From positions 1 through 31,773 of the IMG/VR virus record IMGVR_UViG_3300021365_000061: a stretch of DNA of 31,773 nucleotides; one strand, 5' to 3'. The notes beneath the pieces are model-generated. The model searched no databases. It was not told where the DNA came from and saw only the letters and a program-made list of their open reading frames with translations. Below are positions 22,236-29,737 of the stretch, piece by piece. The DNA comes from a virus. Position 1 is the stretch's first letter; every line of letters begins with the position of its first letter. The position numbers and the translations under genes are program-made.

Positions 22236-22812
22236 AACGTGGTAAGCGGCAAGACCAATATCCTGCTTTTGTTTTATCCTTCTTTTGAGCACAATTATGA
22301 CGTTTTGCAAACGCGTTACGTGCTTTTTTATCATTGATTTTAGCTCTTAGACCACCTGAACCAAAACGTACTGTTTTAATTTTTTTGGTTTTAGGATCTT
22401 TAACATAAACCTTATATGCTTTACCTCCTGAAGAGTCACGCATTGGTTTGTTTAATTTTTTATTGTTTTTCTTTTTCTTAGCTTCATCGATTTCACCTTC
22501 TGTTAATTCGATAGGGAAATCTAATGGTACTTTTTGACCATCAACCACACCGAAATGACCCAAATCTGTTTCAGTTAATACCTCAAGATCATTGTCAGTT
22601 ACCTCTAATATACCTCTACTGTATAAAGCGCGGGCTTCAGCCCATAATTCAAAATATTTTTGCGATCCAGCACGGTACACATGCTCTGTAAGGGGCATGT
22701 CGTTATCCATGTGGTATTTTAAACCTTCAGATAAGATTTCTTTTGGAGCTAAACTTTCGTTTAGCATTACTGGTTTTGAACCTCCACAATCATTACATCC
22801 GCAATCGCACAT
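22189..22812 (-). CDS. Virion-like protein with Cys cluster and basic Cys-containing tail, 207 aa
   Basis: Three parts can be seen. The first ten residues are CDCGCNDCGG after Met, a compact Cys cluster that could bind metal or form disulfides. Residues 34-100 (PLTEHVYRAGSQKYFELWAE, then VLTETDLGHFGVVDGQKVPL) form a conserved-looking module I recall from large phage virion proteins. The last 80 residues are a very basic module (GGKAYKVYVKDPKTKKIKTV ... AFAKRHNCAQ ... YWSCRLPRYAKLLG) with two Cys, seen in many phage proteins. It contains several L-x-E sites (LNES, LSEG, LTEG), so processing by gp21 is plausible. The role is unknown; a DNA-associated internal head protein is one option. Confidence 0.7.
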   Translation of the reverse strand: MCDCGCNDCGGSKPVMLNESLAPKEILSEGLKYHMDNDMPLTEHVYRAGSQKYFELWAEARALYSRGILEVTDNDLEVLTETDLGHFGVVDGQKVPLDFPIELTEGEIDEAKKKKNNKKLNKPMRDSSGGKAYKVYVKDPKTKKIKTVRFGSGGLRAKINDKKARNAFAKRHNCAQKKDKTKAGYWSCRLPRYAKLLGLKSNFGGFW

Positions 22813-22813
22813 A

Positions 22814-23935
22814 TTATTTCATTATTTCGTTATACGATAATTCTACTTTATCTCCTGTTAATTTACCATTTTTATACAGTAAGTTTTCAGGTTGTACTGT
22901 AGCTCTTAGACCACCAGTGGCTTTACGTGTTGAATCATGTCTAATATTGAGTACAGGTTCTAAATTAAATGCTTCTACATCACTTAAATCTTCAATAATT
23001 TTTGAAACTTCAACTCTAACAGTATCACCTTCTTCACTAAAATCTTTTGGTGAATATGTTCTATAAATAACTACAGCATCATCTGAACCAAATATGATAG
23101 ATTCTTCATCTTTTGAAGGTAGATCAGTTACAATAACACCTGTAACTTTTTTGCCTGTATCTTCATTATACATAACATTAATACCTTCTTTTTGGTTACC
23201 CAATTTATCAGTAAAAGGCCTAAATGTTAATTCGGGAGCAAAGTCACCCCTTTTAATTTTTTCGGATAATTTAGCAACTACATCTTTATATCTAGTATCG
23301 GAGCTTTCCCAGAAACCAGCATTGTCTTTTTTAATTGATATAGGATAGTCTTTATCACCTTTTAAAACAACATCTGCTTTTTTACCTCCAGCAACATCAT
23401 ATCCTACACCTACAACATCTTTAATAGCTCTAGTAGCATAGTTTTTATTTGAACCAACAAATACTACATTTTTAGGACCATCTTCTAGATATTTTTTTAA
23501 TTCGTTCTCTAAGATATCTTCATTTTCTGTACCGGCTGATGCTCTACCTTGGGCTCCTGTAGGTTTTAATAAAAATGTAGCACCTTTATATGTTATACCA
23601 CCCATTGAGGAACCTTTAGCATTTGGGTCAAATGTAAAATCTTCTAAAGCATCCATTTTTTGAGCATAATCAAAACGTTCTGCTCTAGGAACTAATACTT
23701 TATATCTATTACCCGATACTTTAATAAAGTCTTCATCCTTAAATTCAAATTTATCTTTAAGAATTTCAACTCCTTCTTCAGCATCTGTAGCTTCAGATAT
23801 TAATGTAAAATTTTCACCTAATACTTCACTTAATAACGATTCTAACAAAGCAATATCCTGCTCATTATTCATGTCAGGATATCCCTTATCAAATTTATAA
23901 GCGTATTTTTGAAAAAATTTATCTAATACATCCAT
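22814..23935 (-). CDS. Unknown protein with possible PD-(D/E)XK nuclease-like core, 373 aa
   Basis: The central region reads GRASAGTENEDILENELKKY (about 130-149), then KKADVVLKGDKDYPISIKKD (about 185-204). An acidic helix followed by an Asp-ended strand (Asp188) and an S-x-K strand (Ser200, Lys202) is the arrangement of PD-(D/E)XK-type nucleases, several of which carry an ISIKK-like motif. The two ends are helical and mixed. If active it could be a packaged or late-expressed nuclease; if inactive, a structural protein. It starts in a TAATG overlap with the 168-aa gene and is one base before the 207-aa gene. The nuclease idea is inferred from motif spacing alone. Confidence 0.6.
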   Translation of the reverse strand: MDVLDKFFQKYAYKFDKGYPDMNNEQDIALLESLLSEVLGENFTLISEATDAEEGVEILKDKFEFKDEDFIKVSGNRYKVLVPRAERFDYAQKMDALEDFTFDPNAKGSSMGGITYKGATFLLKPTGAQGRASAGTENEDILENELKKYLEDGPKNVVFVGSNKNYATRAIKDVVGVGYDVAGGKKADVVLKGDKDYPISIKKDNAGFWESSDTRYKDVVAKLSEKIKRGDFAPELTFRPFTDKLGNQKEGINVMYNEDTGKKVTGVIVTDLPSKDEESIIFGSDDAVVIYRTYSPKDFSEEGDTVRVEVSKIIEDLSDVEAFNLEPVLNIRHDSTRKATGGLRATVQPENLLYKNGKLTGDKVELSYNEIMK

Positions 23936-24441
23936 TATGCTTCTACGTCTGTTTCTGTATCTACTTCTACATCATCTCCACCAGCATCAACTGTTACATC
24001 AGTTGAGGTTTCTTCTGGGAAATCACCACCTGAACTGCCTGTATCGAATTCAGCAGCATCTTGGGTTCCTCCTATATCAGGAGCACCATATCTTAAAATA
24101 CGAGCAATAGCGTTTTCAGCATTCTCTTGCTCGTTTAAGTTAAGTAAGTAATATTTTTTACCTTCAATCTCAGCAACAAATGTTCTAGGAGTATAAACTA
24201 AATAGAAATTTTCACCGTTTTTAAGGTTAATACGGAATGTAGTGGGTTTTGGAGCAACCCAATCAATTGATGCTACGAATAAATCAAATTGTGGACCTAA
24301 TAGAGATACTATTACGTCCTTCAATTCTGGGAATTTAGTTAATTCGTCATATTCGACTGCAGCTTGCTCTATGCTTACTCTATCTCTATAAACGGTTTTA
24401 ACTAAGACCTTGATTTTATCTCTTAGTTCCTGTTTAGTCAT
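23935..24441 (-). CDS. Unknown protein with acidic C-terminal tail, 168 aa
   Basis: Residues 1-60 are helical (MTKQELRDKIKVLVKTVYRD, of the same style as other gene starts here). Residues 65-120 form a beta-rich stretch (TTFRINLKNGENFYLVYTPR). The last 40 residues are a disordered, acidic tail (VDAGGDDVEVDTETDVEA). The tail resembles the acidic segments of the scaffold and the 399-aa protein. It is linked by TAATG junctions to both neighbours, so it belongs to the same translation chain. No family is recognised. Confidence 0.6.
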   Translation of the reverse strand: MTKQELRDKIKVLVKTVYRDRVSIEQAAVEYDELTKFPELKDVIVSLLGPQFDLFVASIDWVAPKPTTFRINLKNGENFYLVYTPRTFVAEIEGKKYYLLNLNEQENAENAIARILRYGAPDIGGTQDAAEFDTGSSGGDFPEETSTDVTVDAGGDDVEVDTETDVEA

Positions 24442-25793
24442 TATCCTTTTTGTTTAGCAGTTGGACCTTTACCACCACCTTTGGCTTTATATGAAGCTAC
24501 AGCACCAGCAATTGCTTTAGCAGCTTTTTCTGATTTGCCTTGTTTTTTGATTTTGTTTACTAAAGCATCGTAATCTTCGCTTACTTCATCTTTAGCATCC
24601 ATCTTCTTATCCCAATATCCTTTAGGTAAGCCTTCTTTGACACCTTCTCTTTTTTCTGCAAATGCAAGTAAATCGTATGCTCTACCAATTGCATCTGATA
24701 ATTCGTTATGAGCTCTATCTTCATTACCCATAGCAGCTAAATCGTATGCTCTACTTAAAGGATCATGCAATTCATCATCGCCTAAAACATTGTAGAAGTA
24801 AGCATCGTTGTCTTGTAAGTGCTTTTCAAGTTCAGTATCGTCCATATCTAAGCCCATTTCCATAGTTTGGATAGCGGCTTTAATATCGTTGATTGAACCT
24901 AGTGACCAAGTACCTTCTTTAACAGGTTTTTTATCTTTTTTATCTTTAACCCCATAAGCTTTTTTAACAGCATCTCCATAGGCCTTTATAGATTTATCAT
25001 CAAACTCATCAATTGCCTCTGTGTCTTGAGCTACATCTACCATAACATCGATTTGTGGTTCGTTAACCTCAAAATCTAGGTAATGTTTAGCTGAAACCAG
25101 CATGTCTTTAGATTTGATGATTTTGGCTTGCCACCAGTGTGGGAAATCTACTTCACCTTTACCTTCAAACTCATCTACCATTTGATAAAGTTCCATAGCG
25201 TATTTTCCAATACGGTATAGGTCAGCTTTTAGCATGTGTGGTTCGTTGTCTTGATGACCTAAATCTAAATCTTCTTTGAAGACATCATTAACATCATCTG
25301 CACTTAAATCAGCAAATTTAGTGTTATCTAAAACACCTTCGAAATCTTCAGGATCTAAAAATTCTTCTCCTACTAATTTGAATTCCTTATCTTTAGAGAT
25401 TTTAGGCATTTTATCCGCTACAGCAGCTGCATCATCGTCAGTGAATTCTTCGCCTCTACCAATCTTATCGCTAGCAGCTTTTTCAGTAGCATCTACTTCG
25501 CCTATATTTTTTTCGATAGCAGCTCCACGTTTTTTTTCGTAGTCCGAAAGTTTACCGTCTTTATTTAAGTCGGCTTTCTTTGGGTTTTGAAGAGCATCTT
25601 TTACTAACTCTTTGATTTTATCTTGATCCATTCCTTCTGATTTCTTTTTTGCTAAATTAGTAGCGCGACCATACATTACTGCTTCCGCATCCTTACCATA
25701 TTTCTGAACTAGCGCACGTTTGTTATCCTTCATTTTCATGATGATATCTTCGCGTTTAGCTAATTCAGATTTGGTAAGTTTACGTTCGTTCAT
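24441..25793 (-). CDS. EF-hand-containing virion-like protein, 450 aa
   Basis: Residues 75-86 read DLNKDGKLSDYE, a perfect 12-residue EF-hand loop (Asp, Asn, Asp, Gly, Leu, Ser, Glu at the ligand positions). It follows a helical Lys-rich N-terminus and precedes YEKKRGAAIEKN. Residues about 175-245 (HMLKADLYRIGKYAMELYQM ... FPHWWQAKIIKSKDMLVSAK) resemble a helical module I recall from other phage structural proteins. The C-terminus is basic and Gly/Lys-rich (KAAKAIAGAVASYKAKGGGK). Only one EF-hand is seen, so calcium binding would need pairing or act as a single loop. It is four bases from the Hc1-like gene and overlaps the 168-aa gene. Role unknown; an internal head or core protein is plausible. 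Confidence 0.7.
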   Translation of the reverse strand: MNERKLTKSELAKREDIIMKMKDNKRALVQKYGKDAEAVMYGRATNLAKKKSEGMDQDKIKELVKDALQNPKKADLNKDGKLSDYEKKRGAAIEKNIGEVDATEKAASDKIGRGEEFTDDDAAAVADKMPKISKDKEFKLVGEEFLDPEDFEGVLDNTKFADLSADDVNDVFKEDLDLGHQDNEPHMLKADLYRIGKYAMELYQMVDEFEGKGEVDFPHWWQAKIIKSKDMLVSAKHYLDFEVNEPQIDVMVDVAQDTEAIDEFDDKSIKAYGDAVKKAYGVKDKKDKKPVKEGTWSLGSINDIKAAIQTMEMGLDMDDTELEKHLQDNDAYFYNVLGDDELHDPLSRAYDLAAMGNEDRAHNELSDAIGRAYDLLAFAEKREGVKEGLPKGYWDKKMDAKDEVSEDYDALVNKIKKQGKSEKAAKAIAGAVASYKAKGGGKGPTAKQKG

Positions 25794-25796
25794 GTC

Positions 25797-25967
25797 TTAC
25801 TTTTTATCTTCAGCAACTGAGGCTTTACGATATTCAGAAATCAGTTTTTTGATTCCACCTAATGCTTTACGAGCTCTACCATGAGCTGCTTTAGAAGTAC
25901 CTGCGTGCTCCATTGTAAATGATTCGTATAATGCGTCTAGTTGTTCTTTTAATTCTTGAGTGTTCAT
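25797..25967 (-). CDS. Histone H1-like protein, Hc1-type, 56 aa
   Basis: A short open frame encodes MNTQELKEQLDALYESF, then KAAHGRARKALGGIKKLISE and YRKASVAEDKK. The Lys/Arg-rich helix (ARKALGGIKKLISEYRKASV) and the VAEDKK end are close to the small Hc1-type histone H1-like proteins of Bacteroidota, which typically end in FRKVSVEESKK (recall, not a search). It would bind DNA or, in a phage, help compact or protect it. The start at 25967 is preceded on the sense strand by TATAAATA nine bases upstream, matching the T4 late-promoter core. It lies four bases before the EF-hand gene. Confidence 0.8.
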   Translation of the reverse strand: MNTQELKEQLDALYESFTMEHAGTSKAAHGRARKALGGIKKLISEYRKASVAEDKK

Positions 25968-25976
25968 AGCTTTTAT

Positions 25977-25984
25977 TATTTATA
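25977..25984 (-). promoter_or_regulatory. TATAAATA late-promoter-like element
   Basis: The sense strand reads TATAAATA, the T4 late promoter core, nine bases before the ATG of the Hc1-like gene. The spacing is short for a normal leader, and the surroundings are AT-rich. Confidence 0.35.
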
Positions 25985-25989
25985 AATTA

Positions 25990-27189
25990 TTATTTGATTT
26001 TATTCCACATTGGGAATACTACTGATTCGTTAAGGTTTTCCTTAACTTCTTCGTCTTTAGCTTCTTCTAAACCCATTTCAGCTTCCATTTCAGTAGTGTT
26101 AACGTTTACATCCATGTCATCCATTTCAGATACGTTTCCAGCTACGTGTGAACGAGTAAAGTAAGTAATTGTGTTGCCAATTTGATCCATTAATTTCTCA
26201 TCACCAAAGGCTTGAGCAGCTTCTTGAGCTTTCATAAGTAAAGCTTGTACTTCTTCTACATCTTCGCTTTCGCCAGGCATTGAAGCTTTAATATCAACGT
26301 CTACTTCTGATTCTTCGTCGTCAACTTTAACGTCTACATCTTTTTCGATATCAACATCGATGTCTTCGTTGTCTTCAACTTCAACATCTTCTGCTTCTGA
26401 TACTTTCATGTCCTTTAACTTGTCTTCGATATCGTCTTTAGCGTCTTCGAATCCGTCTTTGTAGCCTTCTTGTTCAGCATCTGTACGAGCGTCTTCAAGC
26501 ATAGCTGCTTTGATCATTTCTTTTAATTCTGATTTTTTCATTTTATTTGATTTAATTTCTTTAACTTCTTCTTCTTTAAGATCATAGTCTCTTATAATAC
26601 CACCTAAGTATAATTTAGCATCATCAGTTGACATTGCTCTAACTAATTCTCCAACTGCATTTTCAGCACCAAGAGAATCAATGATTTTTTCAGCCATATC
26701 AAATGCTTCATCATCTAAAGTTTCTTTAATTTGTCCTAAAACTTCTTGCATGTAATCGTCTGTTTCTTTTCTACGTTCCATGTAGTCAGTATCTCCACCC
26801 ATTTCAGCTTTTGATTGTTCAGCATCTAACATTGTAAGTTCACCTTGATCAGAGATAGTAGCTACTAAACCACCTTTTTCACTGTTTCTAACTTCATATC
26901 CACCTTCAATTGGTTTGATTCTAAACGAACCACCCCAACCTCTACCGGTACCATATTTAGCATCGTCTTCTGGGGTTTTTTCTGTTGCTTTAGTATCTAA
27001 TTCGAATGAATTTCCGTCTATATCACCTACGGTGTAGGCCATGTAAGTTGAAAATCTATCACCTTCAGCATCTTCTTCAGTAAAGGCATCAGCAATATAT
27101 TGTGCTAAGAACTTTACCTCTTGGCCATTAAGTTCTTCTTTTAATAGCTTACCTTCAGCTAAATATTTTGTTAAATCGAAATTGTTCAT
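25990..27189 (-). CDS. Acidic virion/core-like protein with DARTDAEQEGY module, 399 aa
   Basis: The first 215 residues form one region starting MNNFDLTKYLAEGKLLKEEL with an L-x-E site (LAEG). At residue 217 a second start-like sequence occurs in frame (MKKSELKEMIKAAM), directly followed by the LEDARTDAEQEGYKDG module (231-246) and a long acidic stretch. The last 100 residues are helical, ending NESVVFPMWNKIK. The protein therefore looks like a fusion of two pieces. The module is shared with the scaffold and the 356-aa protein, so a prohead core role is proposed. A TATTTAT-like sequence lies 27 bases before the ATG. Confidence 0.7.
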   Translation of the reverse strand: MNNFDLTKYLAEGKLLKEELNGQEVKFLAQYIADAFTEEDAEGDRFSTYMAYTVGDIDGNSFELDTKATEKTPEDDAKYGTGRGWGGSFRIKPIEGGYEVRNSEKGGLVATISDQGELTMLDAEQSKAEMGGDTDYMERRKETDDYMQEVLGQIKETLDDEAFDMAEKIIDSLGAENAVGELVRAMSTDDAKLYLGGIIRDYDLKEEEVKEIKSNKMKKSELKEMIKAAMLEDARTDAEQEGYKDGFEDAKDDIEDKLKDMKVSEAEDVEVEDNEDIDVDIEKDVDVKVDDEESEVDVDIKASMPGESEDVEEVQALLMKAQEAAQAFGDEKLMDQIGNTITYFTRSHVAGNVSEMDDMDVNVNTTEMEAEMGLEEAKDEEVKENLNESVVFPMWNKIK

Positions 27190-27226
27190 TATAATGTTTG
27201 TTTATAGCTATATGTGATAAATATGG

Positions 27227-27520
27227 TTATTTTTTGGACTGATACGTTCCTTTCTTGTAGGACGCTTTTTTCGTGTTTTTTACAAATTGTTTTCCTTTTT
27301 TACCTCCCGCTTTTTTCTTGCGAGCTGATGCTGCTCTTTCTTTTTTAGTTAAGGATTGAGCTTTTTTCTTTGGTAGACAACGAGAAGGATTTTTCTTGTT
27401 CTTCATAGTACCACAAGGGCCGGTAATATTACCAGCCGTATCTATTCGAACCCAGTTTTCTTTTTTAAACCAGTCGCGTAGTGATTCGTCTATGATTTCC
27501 TTTACTCTGTCTCGTGTCAT
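27227..27520 (-). CDS. Very basic Cys-containing protein, 97 aa
   Basis: The product starts with a helix (DRVKEIIDESLRDWFKKENW), then a module with GPCGTMKNKKNPSRCLPKKK and a Lys/Ala/Gly-rich tail (QFVKNTKKASYKKGTYQSKK). The W-x-x-E-x-W-V ... C-G ... R-C-x-P-x-x-K-A layout is one I recall in many phage proteins and tails of larger ones. Its charge suggests DNA or RNA contact. It shares a TAATG junction with the 349-aa gene, whose own C-terminus is a similar basic Cys-containing end. Probably an internal head or DNA-binding protein. Confidence 0.7.
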   Translation of the reverse strand: MTRDRVKEIIDESLRDWFKKENWVRIDTAGNITGPCGTMKNKKNPSRCLPKKKAQSLTKKERAASARKKKAGGKKGKQFVKNTKKASYKKGTYQSKK

Positions 27521-28569
27521 TACCCTTTCATTTGCCCTTTACACACCTTAACAGCGCGGCCTGAGAGGTAAGCAGATGATTTTTCACCAGCTGCCATTCT
27601 TTTTTTACGGTATGCTTTACCTTTTGCGCAAAGTTCCTCGTTTAGGTTTTTACCTAATTCAATGGTTTCCATTATTTCTTTAATCATACCACCAATATTA
27701 AATTGATTTAGATTAACAGATTTAAAGTTACCATCTCCATCTTGCATTCTTAATACAGCATCATCTGAGGAGACTACTTTATATTCTTCGCCTTTATAAT
27801 TAACTACTTTACCTTGTAATTTAGCAAATACATCTTTAGCTATTTTTTCACCGTGACCTTTTTTAGGTTTAGATTCTTCAATCTGTTCGCTAGCAATCTT
27901 TTTGATCATGTCTTTAACTCGATCCATTGCTGTTTTAGCTGAGTCTTTAGCTTTATCTTGTGTTTTTTCGTCTTTATAGTAGATACCTGTGTTGTATTCT
28001 TCTAATTGGCTTCTTAATAATGATTTCCAACTAACCATTATTTCACCTACCCCTTTTATAAATTCAGGATTTTTTAAATCACCTTTAAATTTACTAAATA
28101 ATGCTCTTAAATCTTCTTTAAATTCAGCTACTGCTCCTGTTGGGTTGAATGGTTCTGAATCTAGATCTTCTGGTTCTCCTCTTCTAAAACCACTATAAGC
28201 TCCTTCTAATGTTTTAGGCTTTTTAACCCAACTTTTCCATGTCTCATATTTTGGAGAAAATGGGGTATAATCAAGTGCTAATTGTAATTCTCTAGATTGG
28301 TCTTTAAGAGGGTAAATTCGAATAGCTTCCTCTTTATCTTCATCTACATAGAAAGTACCTCCAGGAAGTACGATAATATAAGCACCTTCTGCTCCTAAAA
28401 ATACTCCTTCGTTTGCGTGGTGTAAAACACCAGGTGCTTTAATGCCTGAACCAAATGATTCTGTGTATTTTATTTCTGCTGGTTCTGTTAGAATAAAATC
28501 AGGAGAGCGTCTTGAATTTTCTTTTATCGGTTTAGAAAAGAATTCTTGTATTTGTTTTAAGTCTTCCAT
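27520..28569 (-). CDS. Virion-like protein with basic Cys tail, 349 aa (unknown)
   Basis: The N-terminal half is a mixed globular sequence with YIIVLPGGTFYVDEDKEEAI, and an L-x-E site (LTEP) near residue 27. The middle (about 155-240) is helical and Lys/Asp-rich. A small domain follows with GKVVNYKGEEYKVVSSDDAV. The last 37 residues hold CAKGKAYRKKRMAAGEKSSA and KVCKGQMKG, a two-Cys basic tail I have seen at the C-terminus of other phage proteins. TAATG junctions link it to both neighbours. The function is not known; the composition suggests a structural or DNA-associated protein. Confidence 0.65.
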   Translation of the reverse strand: MEDLKQIQEFFSKPIKENSRRSPDFILTEPAEIKYTESFGSGIKAPGVLHHANEGVFLGAEGAYIIVLPGGTFYVDEDKEEAIRIYPLKDQSRELQLALDYTPFSPKYETWKSWVKKPKTLEGAYSGFRRGEPEDLDSEPFNPTGAVAEFKEDLRALFSKFKGDLKNPEFIKGVGEIMVSWKSLLRSQLEEYNTGIYYKDEKTQDKAKDSAKTAMDRVKDMIKKIASEQIEESKPKKGHGEKIAKDVFAKLQGKVVNYKGEEYKVVSSDDAVLRMQDGDGNFKSVNLNQFNIGGMIKEIMETIELGKNLNEELCAKGKAYRKKRMAAGEKSSAYLSGRAVKVCKGQMKG

Positions 28570-28997
28570 TATGCTTTCTTGTAATCAAGTTTATACAACT
28601 TACCTTGTTCTCTACGAGCAGCATCTCTAATAGCACTTTTTACTTCATCAGCTGATAGTGAGGCATCTAATTTAACTTCCATTTCAAATGGCTCGTCTGG
28701 GCCTCCTTCATCTGTATCAGCAGTTACACCTTCTACTTTATATACTACCATCTCGTAATCAGAGATTTCTTCATTAACAAAATCAAAATCAATACTTTGC
28801 ATATTACGAATCATTAAATTACGGTGATTTTTAAGGTAATCAGCAGCCCCACCATCGAAACCCTCTAGTTCCTGGATAAACATATCTAAATATAGATCGT
28901 ATTTACTTTTTTCCTCCTTTAGGTCTTCCTTTTCGCTGAGGTTTGCTTCCTGTAGGTATTGGTTTTTGAACCACAGGTTCGAGTTGAATTGCTTCAT
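28569..28997 (-). CDS. Acidic protein, 142 aa (unknown), start uncertain
   Basis: The frame from 28997 overlaps the 79-aa gene by 95 bases; starting at Met39 (28883) would remove the overlap and leave 104 residues. The longer start is kept because its opening (LWFKNQYLQEANLSEKEDLK) has the L-x-E style seen at other N-termini here. The body is acidic, with DGGAADYLKNHRNLMIRNMQ, a DEGGPDEPFEMEVKLDASLS strand pair and a basic helix near the end (DAARREQGKLYKLDYKKA). No family is recognised. It overlaps the 349-aa gene by TAATG. Confidence 0.55.
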   Translation of the reverse strand: MKQFNSNLWFKNQYLQEANLSEKEDLKEEKSKYDLYLDMFIQELEGFDGGAADYLKNHRNLMIRNMQSIDFDFVNEEISDYEMVVYKVEGVTADTDEGGPDEPFEMEVKLDASLSADEVKSAIRDAARREQGKLYKLDYKKA

Positions 28998-29142
28998 CCT
29001 TTTTAGGTTTTATTTTCTTTTTAGGTGTTGGTTTAGGTGAGGGGGTAGGAGGTTTTGGTGGGTCAACTTGTGTTTGGATAGTATCCTTAACATAAGTTAC
29101 ACCACGATCTCTTTTTATATTAGTTCCCGGCCTAAATTCCAT
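28903..29142 (-). CDS. Pro/Lys-rich small protein, 79 aa
   Basis: After a short opening (MEFRPGTNIKRDRGVTYVKD) the sequence is proline- and lysine-rich (PPTPSPKPTPKKKIKPKKD) and ends SKPQRKGRPKGGKK. This looks like an extended, positively charged linker or DNA-contacting tail. It lies between the zinc-ribbon gene (22-base gap) and the overlapping 142-aa gene. The conserved AT motif is only three bases before its ATG. It may be a minor virion or core protein. The sequence is low complexity, so a coding call rests on the intact frame and the position. Confidence 0.55.
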   Translation of the reverse strand: MEFRPGTNIKRDRGVTYVKDTIQTQVDPPKPPTPSPKPTPKKKIKPKKDEAIQLEPVVQKPIPTGSKPQRKGRPKGGKK

Positions 29143-29145
29143 GAT

Positions 29146-29153
29146 TATAAATA
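29146..29153 (-). promoter_or_regulatory. Conserved AT motif upstream of the 79-aa gene
   Basis: The sense strand reads ATATTTATAA three bases before the ATG, an exact match to the other 10-bp elements but much closer to the start codon. Confidence 0.35.
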
Positions 29154-29164
29154 TGGAAAAAAAT

Positions 29165-29737
29165 TTACTTCTTTAAAGACTTAAGGTACTCAATAGTTTC
29201 TCCAATGCTTTTAGTAGCTAATTCTTTATTAACACCACCTTTCCAATTCTGCACCTCACCTGCTTCAGAAATAAATCCTTGATTTGAATCAGTAAGTGCT
29301 TCTTCTAGGTATTGTTCTACACCTTCAATCATTTTATCAAGTGATGAATTATCTAATTCTTTTTTCCATTCATCAAATAAACCTTCTAATTTAAGATCCA
29401 TTTCAAATTTTGCTTGACAATTAAAACAACGTCTAAAGAATTTATATACAGGGTCATCTAAACGAGCTTTCATTACTTTATCACAGCTTGGACAAAACAT
29501 AGGCATTAATGCTTCTTTTGCTTTATCTAGCCTGGTGATATTTTGTTTTAAACCATCTTTAATAGTCCATTGACGGCCATCTTCAGTCCAAACATCACCT
29601 TCTTCGCGATGAATTTTTTGTTTTGTATAACCAACACCACCAGTAGTACGCTCATCTGCTTTACCAGACATTACATTACGTACACGTTGAACGTCTTTTT
29701 TAGAAAACTCTTTTTTTAGAACATTGTCTTGACTCAT
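29165..29737 (-). CDS. Zinc-ribbon protein, 190 aa
   Basis: The product has a CPSC pair (Cys82, Cys85) and a CFNC pair (Cys104, Cys107), spaced as in a four-Cys zinc ribbon (MFCPSCDKVMKARLDDPVYK ... RRCFNCQAKF). The N-terminal region is basic (KKEFSKKDVQRVRNVMSGKA) and the C-terminus is helical (ETIEYLKSLKK). I recall similar ribbon proteins next to structural genes in T4-like marine phages, with no known role. It overlaps the fusion protein gene by four bases (ATGA), so the two are translationally linked. Zinc binding is very likely from the Cys spacing; DNA or RNA contact is only a guess. Confidence 0.75.
   Translation of the reverse strand: MSQDNVLKKEFSKKDVQRVRNVMSGKADERTTGGVGYTKQKIHREEGDVWTEDGRQWTIKDGLKQNITRLDKAKEALMPMFCPSCDKVMKARLDDPVYKFFRRCFNCQAKFEMDLKLEGLFDEWKKELDNSSLDKMIEGVEQYLEEALTDSNQGFISEAGEVQNWKGGVNKELATKSIGETIEYLKSLKK

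Noticed and set aside
22236-22334. Longer start for the WHRD cupin-like gene
   Set aside because: The extra 33 residues are a basic out-of-frame reading of the 207-aa gene; the start at 22235 gives a better-looking domain.
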